A stretch of DNA of 5,717 bases from contig JAFAWN010000275.1 of the NCBI GenBank assembly GCA_019241735.1, forward strand, positions 1 to 5,717, in the 5' to 3' direction. The DNA is from Terriglobales bacterium (lineage in GTDB: Bacteria; Acidobacteriota; Terriglobia; Terriglobales; Acidobacteriaceae). Made by a program: the position numbers and the translations under genes. A model generated the notes under the pieces. That model saw only the letters and a list, made by a program, of their open reading frames with translations. It made no database searches and was not told where the DNA came from. Of this stretch, positions 1-5,717 are shown piece by piece. Position 1 is the stretch's first letter. Every line of letters begins with the position of its first letter.

Positions 1-1009
1 GCTGAATGGATGCCGCGATCGCCAGCTCCTGCTGATAGCGCCGGGACGCCTCTTCGGCCTGCACCAACCGCGCATTTTCAATGAGCGATGCCGCTTCAGT
101 CGCGATCACGCGCAAAATATCATTGCTGACGCTCGAGATATCGCGGGAGGCGAACCGCGAATCCACATACAAGGCTCCCATGACTTCGCCGAGGCTGGTT
201 CCAGGAGCAGCATCAGCGTCGCGCTTGCTCTGTATCTGCGGCTTGCGCAGCGGAATGCAGATCACCGTCCGGAGATCGTAGGCAACAATGCTTTGCCTTC
301 CCGCCAGATCGAGAGAGTCGCTTGTGTCGGTGAGCAGAAATTCGGAATTGGATTTAAGCGCATCTTCCAGAATGGAGTGGGAAATTGTCTTATCGTCCAG
401 CAGCAGTTCACCTTTGGAATTGCGTCCCGCCCCCAAGCGCAAGCTGCCGTCTTCAGCTCTCATAAAAACGTAGCCGCGCTCGGCGCGCGTAAGTTTCAGA
501 GTCGCATCCAGCAGGGTGAGCAGAATTTCGTCCAGCACTCCCATGGTGTTGAGCTTGCGAGCCGCTTCGAGAAACAGGGTGAGCTTTTCCAGATCCGTGG
601 TCTCGGTGGAGATATGCATTCCCGAAATTTGGGTCAGGAAATCACGGGCGGTGTTCGAACTGGCGTGTTGCGGATGAAACACTACGTAGGATGTTTCCCG
701 GACGCCAAATTCCAAACGGTCGTTCCGTTCGAGCGTCTTGCGGGTGACCCTCTCGCCGTTGACGAATGTTCCATGCTTGCTATCCCCATCCACCACGCAA
801 AACTTGCCATTTTCCGAGATGATTACCGCATGGTCACGTGAGACGCGGGGATCGGCGATGACCAGGTCTTTATCAATCTTGCGGCCGACGGTGAAGGGAC
901 TGTGGTCGAGGTTGATGGAGCGCTGCTCCTTGCCTTCGACGAAGATGAGGGTAGGGAATACCCCCGAACCTCCCTCAGAAACCGGACCGGTGATGGTTTG
1001 AAATGCCAT
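1..1009 (-). CDS. FHA-GAF signalling protein, probable PP2C/SpoIIE-type phosphatase (C-terminus beyond the left edge)
   Basis: Translating the minus strand from the ATG at 1009 gives 336 uninterrupted codons to the left edge, so the gene is partial at its 3' end. Residues about 20-112 form an FHA phosphothreonine-binding domain: GR at 42-43, SRDH at 57-60, HGTFVNG at 79-85. Residues about 145-315 read as a GAF domain (CIPLR at 251-255, GALYVDSR at 278-285). A helical linker follows, ending ELAIAASIQ at 328-336. In FHA/GAF-PP2C proteins of the RsbU type this A-x-x-IQ signature sits at the start of the SpoIIE/PP2C phosphatase domain, so a serine/threonine phosphatase acting on an anti-sigma antagonist or similar partner is inferred but not seen. 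No signal peptide or membrane segment is visible, so it should be cytosolic. The start has only a weak AGG (1019-1021) as ribosome binding site, but the FHA fold begins shortly after it. It lies 107 bp downstream of the GT87 gene on the same strand, and no clear terminator lies between them. FHA-GAF is secure; the enzymatic output is not. Confidence 0.88.
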   Translation of the reverse strand, partial: MAFQTITGPVSEGGSGVFPTLIFVEGKEQRSINLDHSPFTVGRKIDKDLVIADPRVSRDHAVIISENGKFCVVDGDSKHGTFVNGERVTRKTLERNDRLEFGVRETSYVVFHPQHASSNTARDFLTQISGMHISTETTDLEKLTLFLEAARKLNTMGVLDEILLTLLDATLKLTRAERGYVFMRAEDGSLRLGAGRNSKGELLLDDKTISHSILEDALKSNSEFLLTDTSDSLDLAGRQSIVAYDLRTVICIPLRKPQIQSKRDADAAPGTSLGEVMGALYVDSRFASRDISSVSNDILRVIATEAASLIENARLVQAEEASRRYQQELAIAASIQ

Positions 1010-1116
1010 GTGCTGATGCCTGTAAGGGTGTTGGCGCGCGACAGCTAGAACGGAAGCCTAACGCTTATGCCGTACGCAATGCAAGACGGAGGAAGTTGGG
1101 GACACTGGCTGAACGG

Positions 1117-2412
1117 CTAGACGGCGGAGGAATCTTGCGGATTGCGAAGCTCCCCGCTTACCAGTGGGATCAAGAGGCAAGCCACGAGAACAGGGATGGC
1201 CAAGCTGGTCCACAAGGGTACCGCCCAGGCCTTCTCCACCGAAGGTAACGGCAACGCCGTCGATGCGAGGACCAGGATGACTGCCGCCAGCCAGGGCCAA
1301 AGGAAAAGCAAGGTTGCAATCAGGTAGATAATCCGGGTCAGCGCATTCTGCGTCCAAAAGTGGGTCCAGTAGCGGGCAATCAATAAAATCGCGGGCAGCA
1401 GGAATATCTGATTATAGGTAGCTGTGGTGGGATCCACCAGGACGTTCACCGCCAACGCCAATGCGGTTACGAGGGTGAAACTAGAGGACTTCGCCGAGGC
1501 AGTTTTCAGACGCCACGCCACGATAAATGTAACCACCAAGGCGATCATGTTGAGCGCGAGGCCGCCTACATTGCCCAAAAACTCCACAAGCACTGGTGAG
1601 GATGCGGTGTAATGCCGGTAGGCTACGATGGCCGCAGCGAATTCCGCAATCCACCCCGGCAACAAATACTCGCCGCCCGCGACCAGCGCGGCTACGCTGA
1701 GAAGGAAGCCCCAGGCAAAGTTCTGCCGTCTTTTCCAGTCGGCAAATGTCCACAACAGCAGCCAGGCCGCAGGCAGCAGGACTAACTGCGGCTTGATCGT
1801 CGCCAGGGCGAGCAACACGCCAGCCAGGAATAGCTGACCGGCAGCCAGCTGAACTGCGCTTGCCGCAATCAACGCACTTACCAGCAGACTCAACTGCTGA
1901 AGCTTGATGCCTTGCACGGAGGCGAGACTGCCGAGCGCCAGTACCACTACGATGCCCAGGGCCCGGCCGGTCAAATGCCATTGCACGAAACGCAACCACA
2001 ACCAAGCGGTAGCGACAACCATAGCGGCGAGAAGCCAGCGGAAGATCGTCTGCAGTACAGAAAAAGAAAGTTTCACAGACGGCGCCAGAAGAAGTGCGAC
2101 ATAAACCGGGTATGCGAATCTTTGCTGATCTTTGGGATCGGCGGGGAGGCTGGGATCTAGCGGTCGTCCATAGGTTCCGGTCTGAATTTCGCGCGTGACC
2201 TCTGCGCTGTAGGGATCACGTCCCCGCAGCAATAACTCACGTGCCCCCAGCCATCGCGGATAAAGATCGGAGAGATTTCCCCGGGGAATTGCGTGGGCCG
2301 CGCTTTCGCGGACCTGGTACGGGATCAACACCCGCTGAAAATATAACCAGATACCCGCACCCAGAAGCAACGCCGCGATCAGGCCAAATGTGGGGTTACG
2401 TAGCAATTGCAA
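1117..2412 (-). CDS. GT87-type (DUF2029) polytopic membrane glycosyltransferase
   Basis: This 431-residue protein is almost wholly hydrophobic, with about ten to twelve membrane segments beginning at residues 9-28. GT87 enzymes (the family of mycobacterial PimE) are GT-C fold transferases that move mannose or a similar sugar from a polyprenyl-phosphate donor onto an acceptor on the periplasmic face. Visible family hallmarks are an Asp in the first external loop (SDLYPRW, D49) followed by a G-R-DPY stretch at 64-68, a KPQ triplet at 207-209 opening a membrane helix, and TYNQIFLLP at 332-340 before a late helix. D49 is at the place of the essential Asp of PimE. Substrate cannot be told. The start is a problem: the frame has no ATG or GTG between the upstream stop (2440-2442) and the first helix, so TTG at 2412, or TTG at 2406, must serve, and no good Shine-Dalgarno precedes either. 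The gene is divergent from the short paralogue at 2457. Family assignment is good; the exact start is uncertain. Confidence 0.85.
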   Translation of the reverse strand: MQLLRNPTFGLIAALLLGAGIWLYFQRVLIPYQVRESAAHAIPRGNLSDLYPRWLGARELLLRGRDPYSAEVTREIQTGTYGRPLDPSLPADPKDQQRFAYPVYVALLLAPSVKLSFSVLQTIFRWLLAAMVVATAWLWLRFVQWHLTGRALGIVVVLALGSLASVQGIKLQQLSLLVSALIAASAVQLAAGQLFLAGVLLALATIKPQLVLLPAAWLLLWTFADWKRRQNFAWGFLLSVAALVAGGEYLLPGWIAEFAAAIVAYRHYTASSPVLVEFLGNVGGLALNMIALVVTFIVAWRLKTASAKSSSFTLVTALALAVNVLVDPTTATYNQIFLLPAILLIARYWTHFWTQNALTRIIYLIATLLFLWPWLAAVILVLASTALPLPSVEKAWAVPLWTSLAIPVLVACLLIPLVSGELRNPQDSSAV

Positions 2413-2446
2413 AGGGCCAAACGTGTTCCATGTTACAACTTATCCC

Positions 2447-2451
2447 GGAAG
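2447..2451 (+). promoter_or_regulatory. Ribosome binding site deciding the start of the short GT87-like gene
   Basis: GGAAG is spaced 5 nt from ATG 2457. The competing ATG at 2430 has only AAAGGG about 13 nt upstream, which is too far for a normal site. This favours the 297-residue product, though the spacing is at the short end and the choice is not certain. Confidence 0.4.
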
Positions 2452-2456
2452 TTTCC

Positions 2457-3350
2457 ATGCGCCTGCGAATCTATGTCTCCTGCGCGATTGGAACCGCAAG
2501 CGGGCTGATCTGCTGGTTCCTTATGGTTCGTTTCCAGCAGGGCGCCGCGGATTTCGGTTGGGCGATCCGTCTGGCCCAATCCGTTGTTGCCCGGGGACCG
2601 CTTTATCAGAGTCCGTTGCAGCAATATCCTGTGACGGCGGCATTGTTTGGCATGCCGTTCATCCTGATGCGTCCGGAAATTGCCGCCGGTGCGTTTTATG
2701 GCATCAGTTCGGGCCTGTTGGCGTTTGGTCTCACCCGTGATGGCTACAGGCGTCTGCTCATTTTTTTAGCTTATCCTTATTGGGCTGGGATTCTGACCGC
2801 CCAGTGGGCCCCGTTGATCATGGCCAGCTCGTTCTTCCCGCTGCTTTTGCCGGCGACCATGGCCAAGCCACAAATCGGATTGCCGGTAGCGCTTACCCAT
2901 CTCAGCCGCCGCGGAGTTTTGGCCTGCGTTGCGGTTCTAGTCTTTAGCATGTGCCTGATGCCGCTGTGGCCTCTACAGTGGGTGGGAGCTTTCAAAAATT
3001 ACACGCATTTTATCCCCTTGCTGGTTGGTCCCGGCTTCCTGATTCTGCTGACACTGTGGCGATACCGCGACCGCGACGCATGGCTGCTCGTGTTAATGGC
3101 GATCATGCCTCAACGATGGTTTTACGATGAGCTAATTTTGTGGCTGATCCCAAAAACCAGGCGAGAGGTTATTTGGACAGTGTTTCTCAGCTGGGGGGCA
3201 GGAATATGGCGCTGGTACCACGCCCTCCATACTTCCAATCAGGTGGGATGGCTGGCGGTGTTGTTTTTCTATCTTCCGATGATGGCGGTCGTATTGGCCC
3301 GGAACAGATCCCGAGTACCCAGTCCGGCCTACGCAGTTTCCAAAGTTTGA
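2457..3350 (+). CDS. Short GT87-like polytopic membrane protein, putative glycosyltransferase
   Basis: This is a 297-residue hydrophobic protein with about eight membrane segments, the first at residues 5-24. It is markedly shorter than the 417- and 431-residue neighbours but keeps their landmarks: an Asp just after helix 1 (ADFGWAIRLAQ, D32), an aromatic-Pro opening of the next helix (YPVTAALFGMPF, 57-68), KPQ at 137-139, and FYDELILWL at 222-230 matching the Y-[DN] motif of the paralogues. The first external loop is only about half as long as theirs. A role as a GT-C glycosyltransferase is inferred from these motifs. I chose ATG 2457 because GGAAG lies 5 nt upstream and the first helix follows directly. 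ATG 2430 (306 residues) is the alternative; the in-frame extension back to 2241 is antisense to the divergent gene and low in hydrophobicity. The 3' end overlaps the convergent gene by 22 bp. A degenerate paralogue or a non-catalytic partner is also possible. Confidence 0.75.
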   Translation: MRLRIYVSCAIGTASGLICWFLMVRFQQGAADFGWAIRLAQSVVARGPLYQSPLQQYPVTAALFGMPFILMRPEIAAGAFYGISSGLLAFGLTRDGYRRLLIFLAYPYWAGILTAQWAPLIMASSFFPLLLPATMAKPQIGLPVALTHLSRRGVLACVAVLVFSMCLMPLWPLQWVGAFKNYTHFIPLLVGPGFLILLTLWRYRDRDAWLLVLMAIMPQRWFYDELILWLIPKTRREVIWTVFLSWGAGIWRWYHALHTSNQVGWLAVLFFYLPMMAVVLARNRSRVPSPAYAVSKV

Positions 3351-4582
3351 ATCCCAGCATCTTTTACGTGCAGGCTCCGCTCGGCGGCCATTTTCCAAGC
3401 CAGCGCAGCGGCCAACCCGGTGAGAACCACAGCGGCAAAACATAAACGGTCCTGCCGGGCGAGGAACCAATATAGCGGGCTGAACAGCAACAGCAGCCAG
3501 CAACCGGTAAGAAGCTTTTCATTTAACGATATTTTCGATAGGCCGTTTTGGGAAGCGACGCCCAGCAGCAACAGCGGCAATAGCAATATTGTCATGTCGT
3601 AGGAATAGCTGTGATACGACGTGAGAATTGCCACCACGATCGACAGGGAGAAACCCACCGCATCCCTCTGCAGACTCCGATAGCTAGCCCGCCAAAGGCG
3701 CGCAGTTAAAATAATGGCTAAAAATGAAACTGAAAGCAGAATCCACTCCCCACTAACGGGGATCGGGCCCTTCCAGATAGGTGTGCTTAAAAGTCCCCGG
3801 AAATTTGGCATGGACTGCGGCGCGGCCATTCCCGCTCCGGGCATTTGATTAAGGTCCCAGAGGTAGCGAACATAACCGAGCATCCCATGCCAGCCGATCA
3901 TCGCCCAGGATATGAGGCTCAGGATCGCGGCAGTGATCGAGAATCCGGCGACGACTGTGAACCTTTGCATCAGTAAAAAGATCAGCGCCACTGGGATTAT
4001 CAGATTGAACTTAAATAGCCCTAGCCCCAGCAATAGTCCGGCTAACAGATCGCTGCGTCTTTCAAGTTGGCGATAGACCAGGACGAGGATCAGCAACAAA
4101 AGTATCGAATCCTGCCCTTGTAAGAGATCCAGCGCGATCGGAAAGGACGACAGGCATAGCACCCACTCAATCCCTGCAGGGAACAAATGATTGCGAGGGC
4201 AACAGCGCCGCAGTAAAAGCGGAATACCGGCCAGGACGCCAATCTTTATTGCAGTCCAAATTGCCCATGCGACTGGATACCTCAGCAACGAAAACGGAAC
4301 AAAAAGCAACGCTTCAAACGGGGGGCGCACGTAGGGTAAGGGGCCGCGCCGGATGGTCACGGTAGCGGCGAACGTTTGTTGCACCTCCCATTGCAGGCGG
4401 CGATCGTACAAGCGGGGGCTGAGGCCACGCTGCACGATTTTCCCCGATGTGTATAGCTGCGCAAAATCGCCGAATCCCCTCACCACAAAATCACGCTGAC
4501 GCCACAACACAACTGCATTGGTTATGGTCATTGCGACAAGAAAAAGGAGAACCAAACTTTTCCAACGCCTTGCGTTCGTCAT
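3329..4582 (-). CDS. GT87 (DUF2029) polytopic membrane glycosyltransferase
   Basis: This 417-residue integral membrane protein has about ten helices and is the most typical GT87 member of the three. The first helix is at residues 9-27. It is followed by the external-loop Asp (GFGDFAQLYTSGKIVQRG, D39) that corresponds to the essential Asp of PimE-type enzymes. Next come YVRPPFEALLFVPFSLL at 84-100, GQD at 156-158, KFN at 191-193 in the position of the KPQ of its neighbours, MPNFRGLLS at 258-266, and YSYDMTILLLPL at 326-337. By family it should transfer a sugar from a polyprenyl-phosphate carrier on the periplasmic side; donor and acceptor cannot be read from the sequence. I start it at ATG 4582, directly ahead of helix 1. 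An in-frame ATG at 4663 would add 27 polar residues with no family character, and neither start has a convincing Shine-Dalgarno. It is divergent from flp and convergent (22 bp overlap) with the short paralogue, so it has its own promoter somewhere in 4583-4891. Confidence 0.88.
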   Translation of the reverse strand: MTNARRWKSLVLLFLVAMTITNAVVLWRQRDFVVRGFGDFAQLYTSGKIVQRGLSPRLYDRRLQWEVQQTFAATVTIRRGPLPYVRPPFEALLFVPFSLLRYPVAWAIWTAIKIGVLAGIPLLLRRCCPRNHLFPAGIEWVLCLSSFPIALDLLQGQDSILLLLILVLVYRQLERRSDLLAGLLLGLGLFKFNLIIPVALIFLLMQRFTVVAGFSITAAILSLISWAMIGWHGMLGYVRYLWDLNQMPGAGMAAPQSMPNFRGLLSTPIWKGPIPVSGEWILLSVSFLAIILTARLWRASYRSLQRDAVGFSLSIVVAILTSYHSYSYDMTILLLPLLLLGVASQNGLSKISLNEKLLTGCWLLLLFSPLYWFLARQDRLCFAAVVLTGLAAALAWKMAAERSLHVKDAGIQTLETA

Positions 4583-4802
4583 GGGATCGGATGGACTTTT
4601 GTTGGAAATATGCTGCTTCGGTTGGCACTGTTCCGCGGCCAAGAGGGGCTTATGCCCTACCATTGACCGTGTGGCGACTTCAAACTATCGTCACGTTACA
4701 GAAGTCCGAATCGGGGCTGCAAGAAATTGTCCCTGATTACTGACCCCACAGGTTATGATATGCGGAAGGCGAGACGATTGGATCTTCCCCCTCAGATAGA
4801 AC

Positions 4803-4830
4803 CAGTGTAGCTTTGGCAGGGGCTACAGTG
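4803..4830. repeat. Imperfect 9-bp inverted repeat, operator-like
   Basis: CAGTGTAGC (4803-4811) and GCTACAGTG (4822-4830) pair at eight of nine positions (one G-G mismatch at 4805/4828) around a 10-nt centre. The centre contains the candidate -35 hexamer TTGGCA (4813-4818). Such a placement would suit a dimeric regulator controlling flp. The site is unique in the window, so function is inference only. Confidence 0.35.
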
Positions 4831-4840
4831 CGCATAATAT
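4813..4840 (+). promoter_or_regulatory. Candidate sigma-70-type promoter of flp
   Basis: TTGGCA (4813-4818, five of six to the -35 consensus) is followed after 16 nt by TAATAT (4835-4840, four of six to the -10 consensus). CATAAT at 4833-4838 is a better hexamer but leaves only 14 nt. Transcription would begin near 4847, giving a leader of about 45 nt before the flp start. It lies within the inverted repeat described at 4803-4830. Confidence 0.35.
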
Positions 4841-4877
4841 TGCATAGCGAAATCGTGCCGAATGCCAGCATCTTCAC

Positions 4878-4884
4878 AGGAGGG
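4878..4884 (+). promoter_or_regulatory. Strong ribosome binding site of flp
   Basis: AGGAGGG sits 7 nt before ATG 4892, a near-perfect Shine-Dalgarno, as expected for an abundant major pilin. It fixes the start at 4892 rather than the in-frame ATG at 4862, which has no such site. Confidence 0.85.
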
Positions 4885-4891
4885 AACCCCG

Positions 4892-5056
4892 ATGCAGCGT
4901 TTTTATGACCTTATTTGGTCGCGAGAGGAAGGGCAGGATATCGCGGAATACGCGGTGATGCTGGCCGTCATTTTAGTAATTGTTGTTGGCACGGTGCGGC
5001 TTATTGGAAGCAATGCGAACACGGTATTTTCTTCCGTAGCCAGCGCAATCCAGTAA
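4892..5056 (+). CDS. flp: Flp type IVb prepilin (major Tad pilin)
   Basis: This is a 54-residue prepilin, the usual length for the Flp family. A short, partly charged leader (MQRFYDLIWSREEG) ends at G14. It is followed by QDIAEY, so E19 is the +5 glutamate and Y20 the +6 tyrosine of the Flp motif G/xxxxEY recognised by the prepilin peptidase (TadV/CpaA). The mature pilin of 40 residues is one hydrophobic helix (about 21-36, AVMLAVILVIVVGTVR) with a short polar tail ending SSVASAIQ. It polymerises into the thin adhesive Flp fibre by insertion through the Tad/Cpa inner-membrane platform and outer-membrane secretin. Start chosen from the AGGAGGG site. cpaB follows 65 bp later on the same strand. 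A CGGG-CAG-CCCG mini-hairpin (5073-5083) lies in that gap; it has no T-run and is probably too weak to end transcription, though it could trim flp mRNA. Confidence 0.93.
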   Translation: MQRFYDLIWSREEGQDIAEYAVMLAVILVIVVGTVRLIGSNANTVFSSVASAIQ

Positions 5057-5110
5057 CTAGCGCGCGAGGGACCGGGCAGCCCGTCAGGTATTGCAGACTC
5101 GAGGGATCCT

Positions 5111-5116
5111 GAGGAG
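5111..5116 (+). promoter_or_regulatory. Ribosome binding site of cpaB
   Basis: GAGGAG lies 5 nt before ATG 5122 and supports that start, which also places the N-terminal membrane anchor at the very beginning of the protein. No separate promoter is evident in the 65 bp after flp, so co-transcription is likely. Confidence 0.7.
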
Positions 5117-5121
5117 CAAGG

Positions 5122-5717
5122 ATGAATCGTAAGAGGCTATTGTTGATCGGAGTCGTGGCGCTCACCCTGGGTGCGCTGGTCAGTTTTTTTGTTTACCGCA
5201 ATCTGAATTCCAGGTCAGGGTCGAACGCGCAACCCAGCGAAGACGTTGTAGTAGCCGCCGATGACATTCCCGTAGGATCAAAAGTCTCTGAGAGGGATCT
5301 GAAAGTAGTTCGGTTTCCTGCGGGAGATCTGCCTCCCCGCTTCTTTCATCAGAAGGCCCAGGTCGCGGGCCGTGGGGCGATTCTGCCGATAGCGAAAGGC
5401 GAATTCGTTCTTCCAGGGAGTTTGGCGGGAGAGAATGCAGGCTCGGGGCTGCCGGCACTGATTCCGCCGGGGATGCGCGCGGTTTCTGTCCGGGTCAATG
5501 ATATGACTTCGGTCTCCGGGTTCGTGCTTCCGGGAACGCGCGTCGATGTGCTGCTAACCGGAAACCCAGGAGGAAGCGGGGAACAACAAACCACTACTGT
5601 TCTGGAAAATGTCGCGGTCATCGCCACGGGACAAAGGCTGGAGCGGGATTCGGCAGGTGAGCCGCAATCGGCGCCAGTTGTTACTCTCCTCGTATCCCCA
5701 GATGATGCCCAGAAGCT
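5122..5717 (+). CDS. cpaB: Flp pilus assembly protein CpaB/RcpC (N-terminal part, runs off the right edge)
   Basis: Direct translation from ATG 5122 stays open for 198 codons to the window edge, so the 3' end is missing; CpaB proteins usually run to about 250-300 residues. Residues 6-25 are a single N-terminal membrane anchor. Residues about 40-103 are a SAF domain (DVVVAADDIPVGSKVSERDL, then GRGAILPIAKGEFVLPGSL). After this comes the RcpC/CpaB core, with LIPPGMRAVSVRVND (113-127) and VSGFVLPGTRVDVLLTG (131-147), the region typical of the family; VTLLVSPDDAQK closes the visible part. CpaB is a periplasmic component of the Tad apparatus that works with the secretin CpaC/RcpA, and SAF domains are thought to contact peptidoglycan-like or other glycan ligands. 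Its place directly after flp matches the common flp-cpaB-cpaC order, so secretin and ATPase genes probably follow to the right. Confidence 0.93.
   Translation, partial: MNRKRLLLIGVVALTLGALVSFFVYRNLNSRSGSNAQPSEDVVVAADDIPVGSKVSERDLKVVRFPAGDLPPRFFHQKAQVAGRGAILPIAKGEFVLPGSLAGENAGSGLPALIPPGMRAVSVRVNDMTSVSGFVLPGTRVDVLLTGNPGGSGEQQTTTVLENVAVIATGQRLERDSAGEPQSAPVVTLLVSPDDAQK

Larger units (their letters stand above)
4583..4891. other. Divergent intergenic region between the GT87 gene and flp
   Basis: These 309 bp must carry the promoters of the leftward GT87 gene and of the rightward flp gene. No credible protein is seen on either strand: the longer open frames that cross it run through antisense GT87 sequence. 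On the plus side it holds a candidate -35/-10 pair at 4813-4840 and an imperfect palindrome at 4803-4830. On the minus side I see only a weak TTGCAG/TGTAAC pair in the upstream half, which I do not call. A 5-bp GGAAG/CTTCC inverted pair (4764-4768 with 4784-4788) is too weak to interpret. Confidence 0.6.

Noticed and set aside
293..841. 182-codon open frame on the plus strand
   Set aside because: It is the antisense shadow of the FHA-GAF gene, whose minus-strand translation shows clear FHA and GAF motifs.
1010..1116. Terminator or hairpin between the GT87 gene and the FHA-GAF gene
   Set aside because: Only 4-bp arms (AAGC/GCTT around 1059-1071) with no T-run; not distinguishable from chance.
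1481..2005. 174-codon open frame on the minus strand
   Set aside because: It is out of register within the 431-residue GT87 gene; Arg/Cys/Gly-rich with no recognisable domain.
2241..2429. N-terminal extension of the plus-strand short GT87-like gene to an upstream start at 2241
   Set aside because: It lies antisense to the first 170 bp of the divergent GT87 gene, is Pro/Arg/Gly-rich without family character, and lacks a ribosome binding site; the first membrane helix begins right after 2457.
4583..4663. 27-residue N-terminal extension of the third GT87 gene from ATG 4663
   Set aside because: Polar, no membrane or family features, no Shine-Dalgarno; ATG 4582 sits properly before helix 1. It cannot be fully excluded.
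4812..4833. Sigma-54 promoter for flp (TGGCAG ... TGC)
   Set aside because: The distance from the GG to the GC element is about 3 nt too long for the strict -24/-12 spacing.
4862..4891. Flp start at ATG 4862 (ten extra residues)
   Set aside because: No ribosome binding site there, and the AGGAGGG that precedes ATG 4892 would lie inside the coding sequence.
5073..5083. Intrinsic terminator between flp and cpaB
   Set aside because: The CGGG-CAG-CCCG stem is only 4 bp and no T-run follows.

Overview
The window (roughly mid-50s % G+C by eye) looks like a chromosomal segment of a Gram-negative soil-type bacterium. The most likely source is the Acidobacteriota (Koribacter/Terriglobus-like). This is inferred from the pairing of an FHA-GAF signalling protein with a Flp/Tad pilus locus that opens flp-cpaB, together with several GT87-type membrane glycosyltransferases. 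It is not proven by any marker gene. I see no rRNA, tRNA, CRISPR array, insertion sequence or phage gene.

Layout from left to right. (1) 1-1009, minus strand: the N-terminal 336 residues of an FHA-GAF protein that runs off the left edge just as a PP2C/SpoIIE-type phosphatase domain would be expected to begin. (2) 1117-2412, minus: a 431-residue polytopic membrane protein of the GT87 (DUF2029) type with a non-ATG start. (3) 2457-3350, plus: a divergently transcribed, unusually short (297 residues) polytopic protein that keeps the same key motifs. (4) 3329-4582, minus: a third, clear GT87 protein, overlapping the second tail-to-tail by 22 bp. (5) 4583-4891: a non-coding divergent region with a candidate promoter and an imperfect palindrome. 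(6) 4892-5056, plus: a 54-residue Flp type IVb pilin with a textbook prepilin cleavage site. (7) 5122 to the right edge, plus: the first 198 residues of CpaB/RcpC, the pilus assembly protein with a SAF domain. The rest of the tad/cpa locus presumably continues to the right.

Two themes meet here. One is a nest of three related GT-C fold glycosyltransferases in alternating orientation (-,+,-), likely using a polyprenyl-phosphate sugar on the periplasmic side of the inner membrane. The other is the start of a Tad (tight adherence) pilus operon reading away to the right. Whether the glycosyltransferases modify pilus or surface material or make an unrelated glycan cannot be decided from the sequence. 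Two real genes (the FHA-GAF gene and cpaB) are open at the window edges and were found by direct translation.
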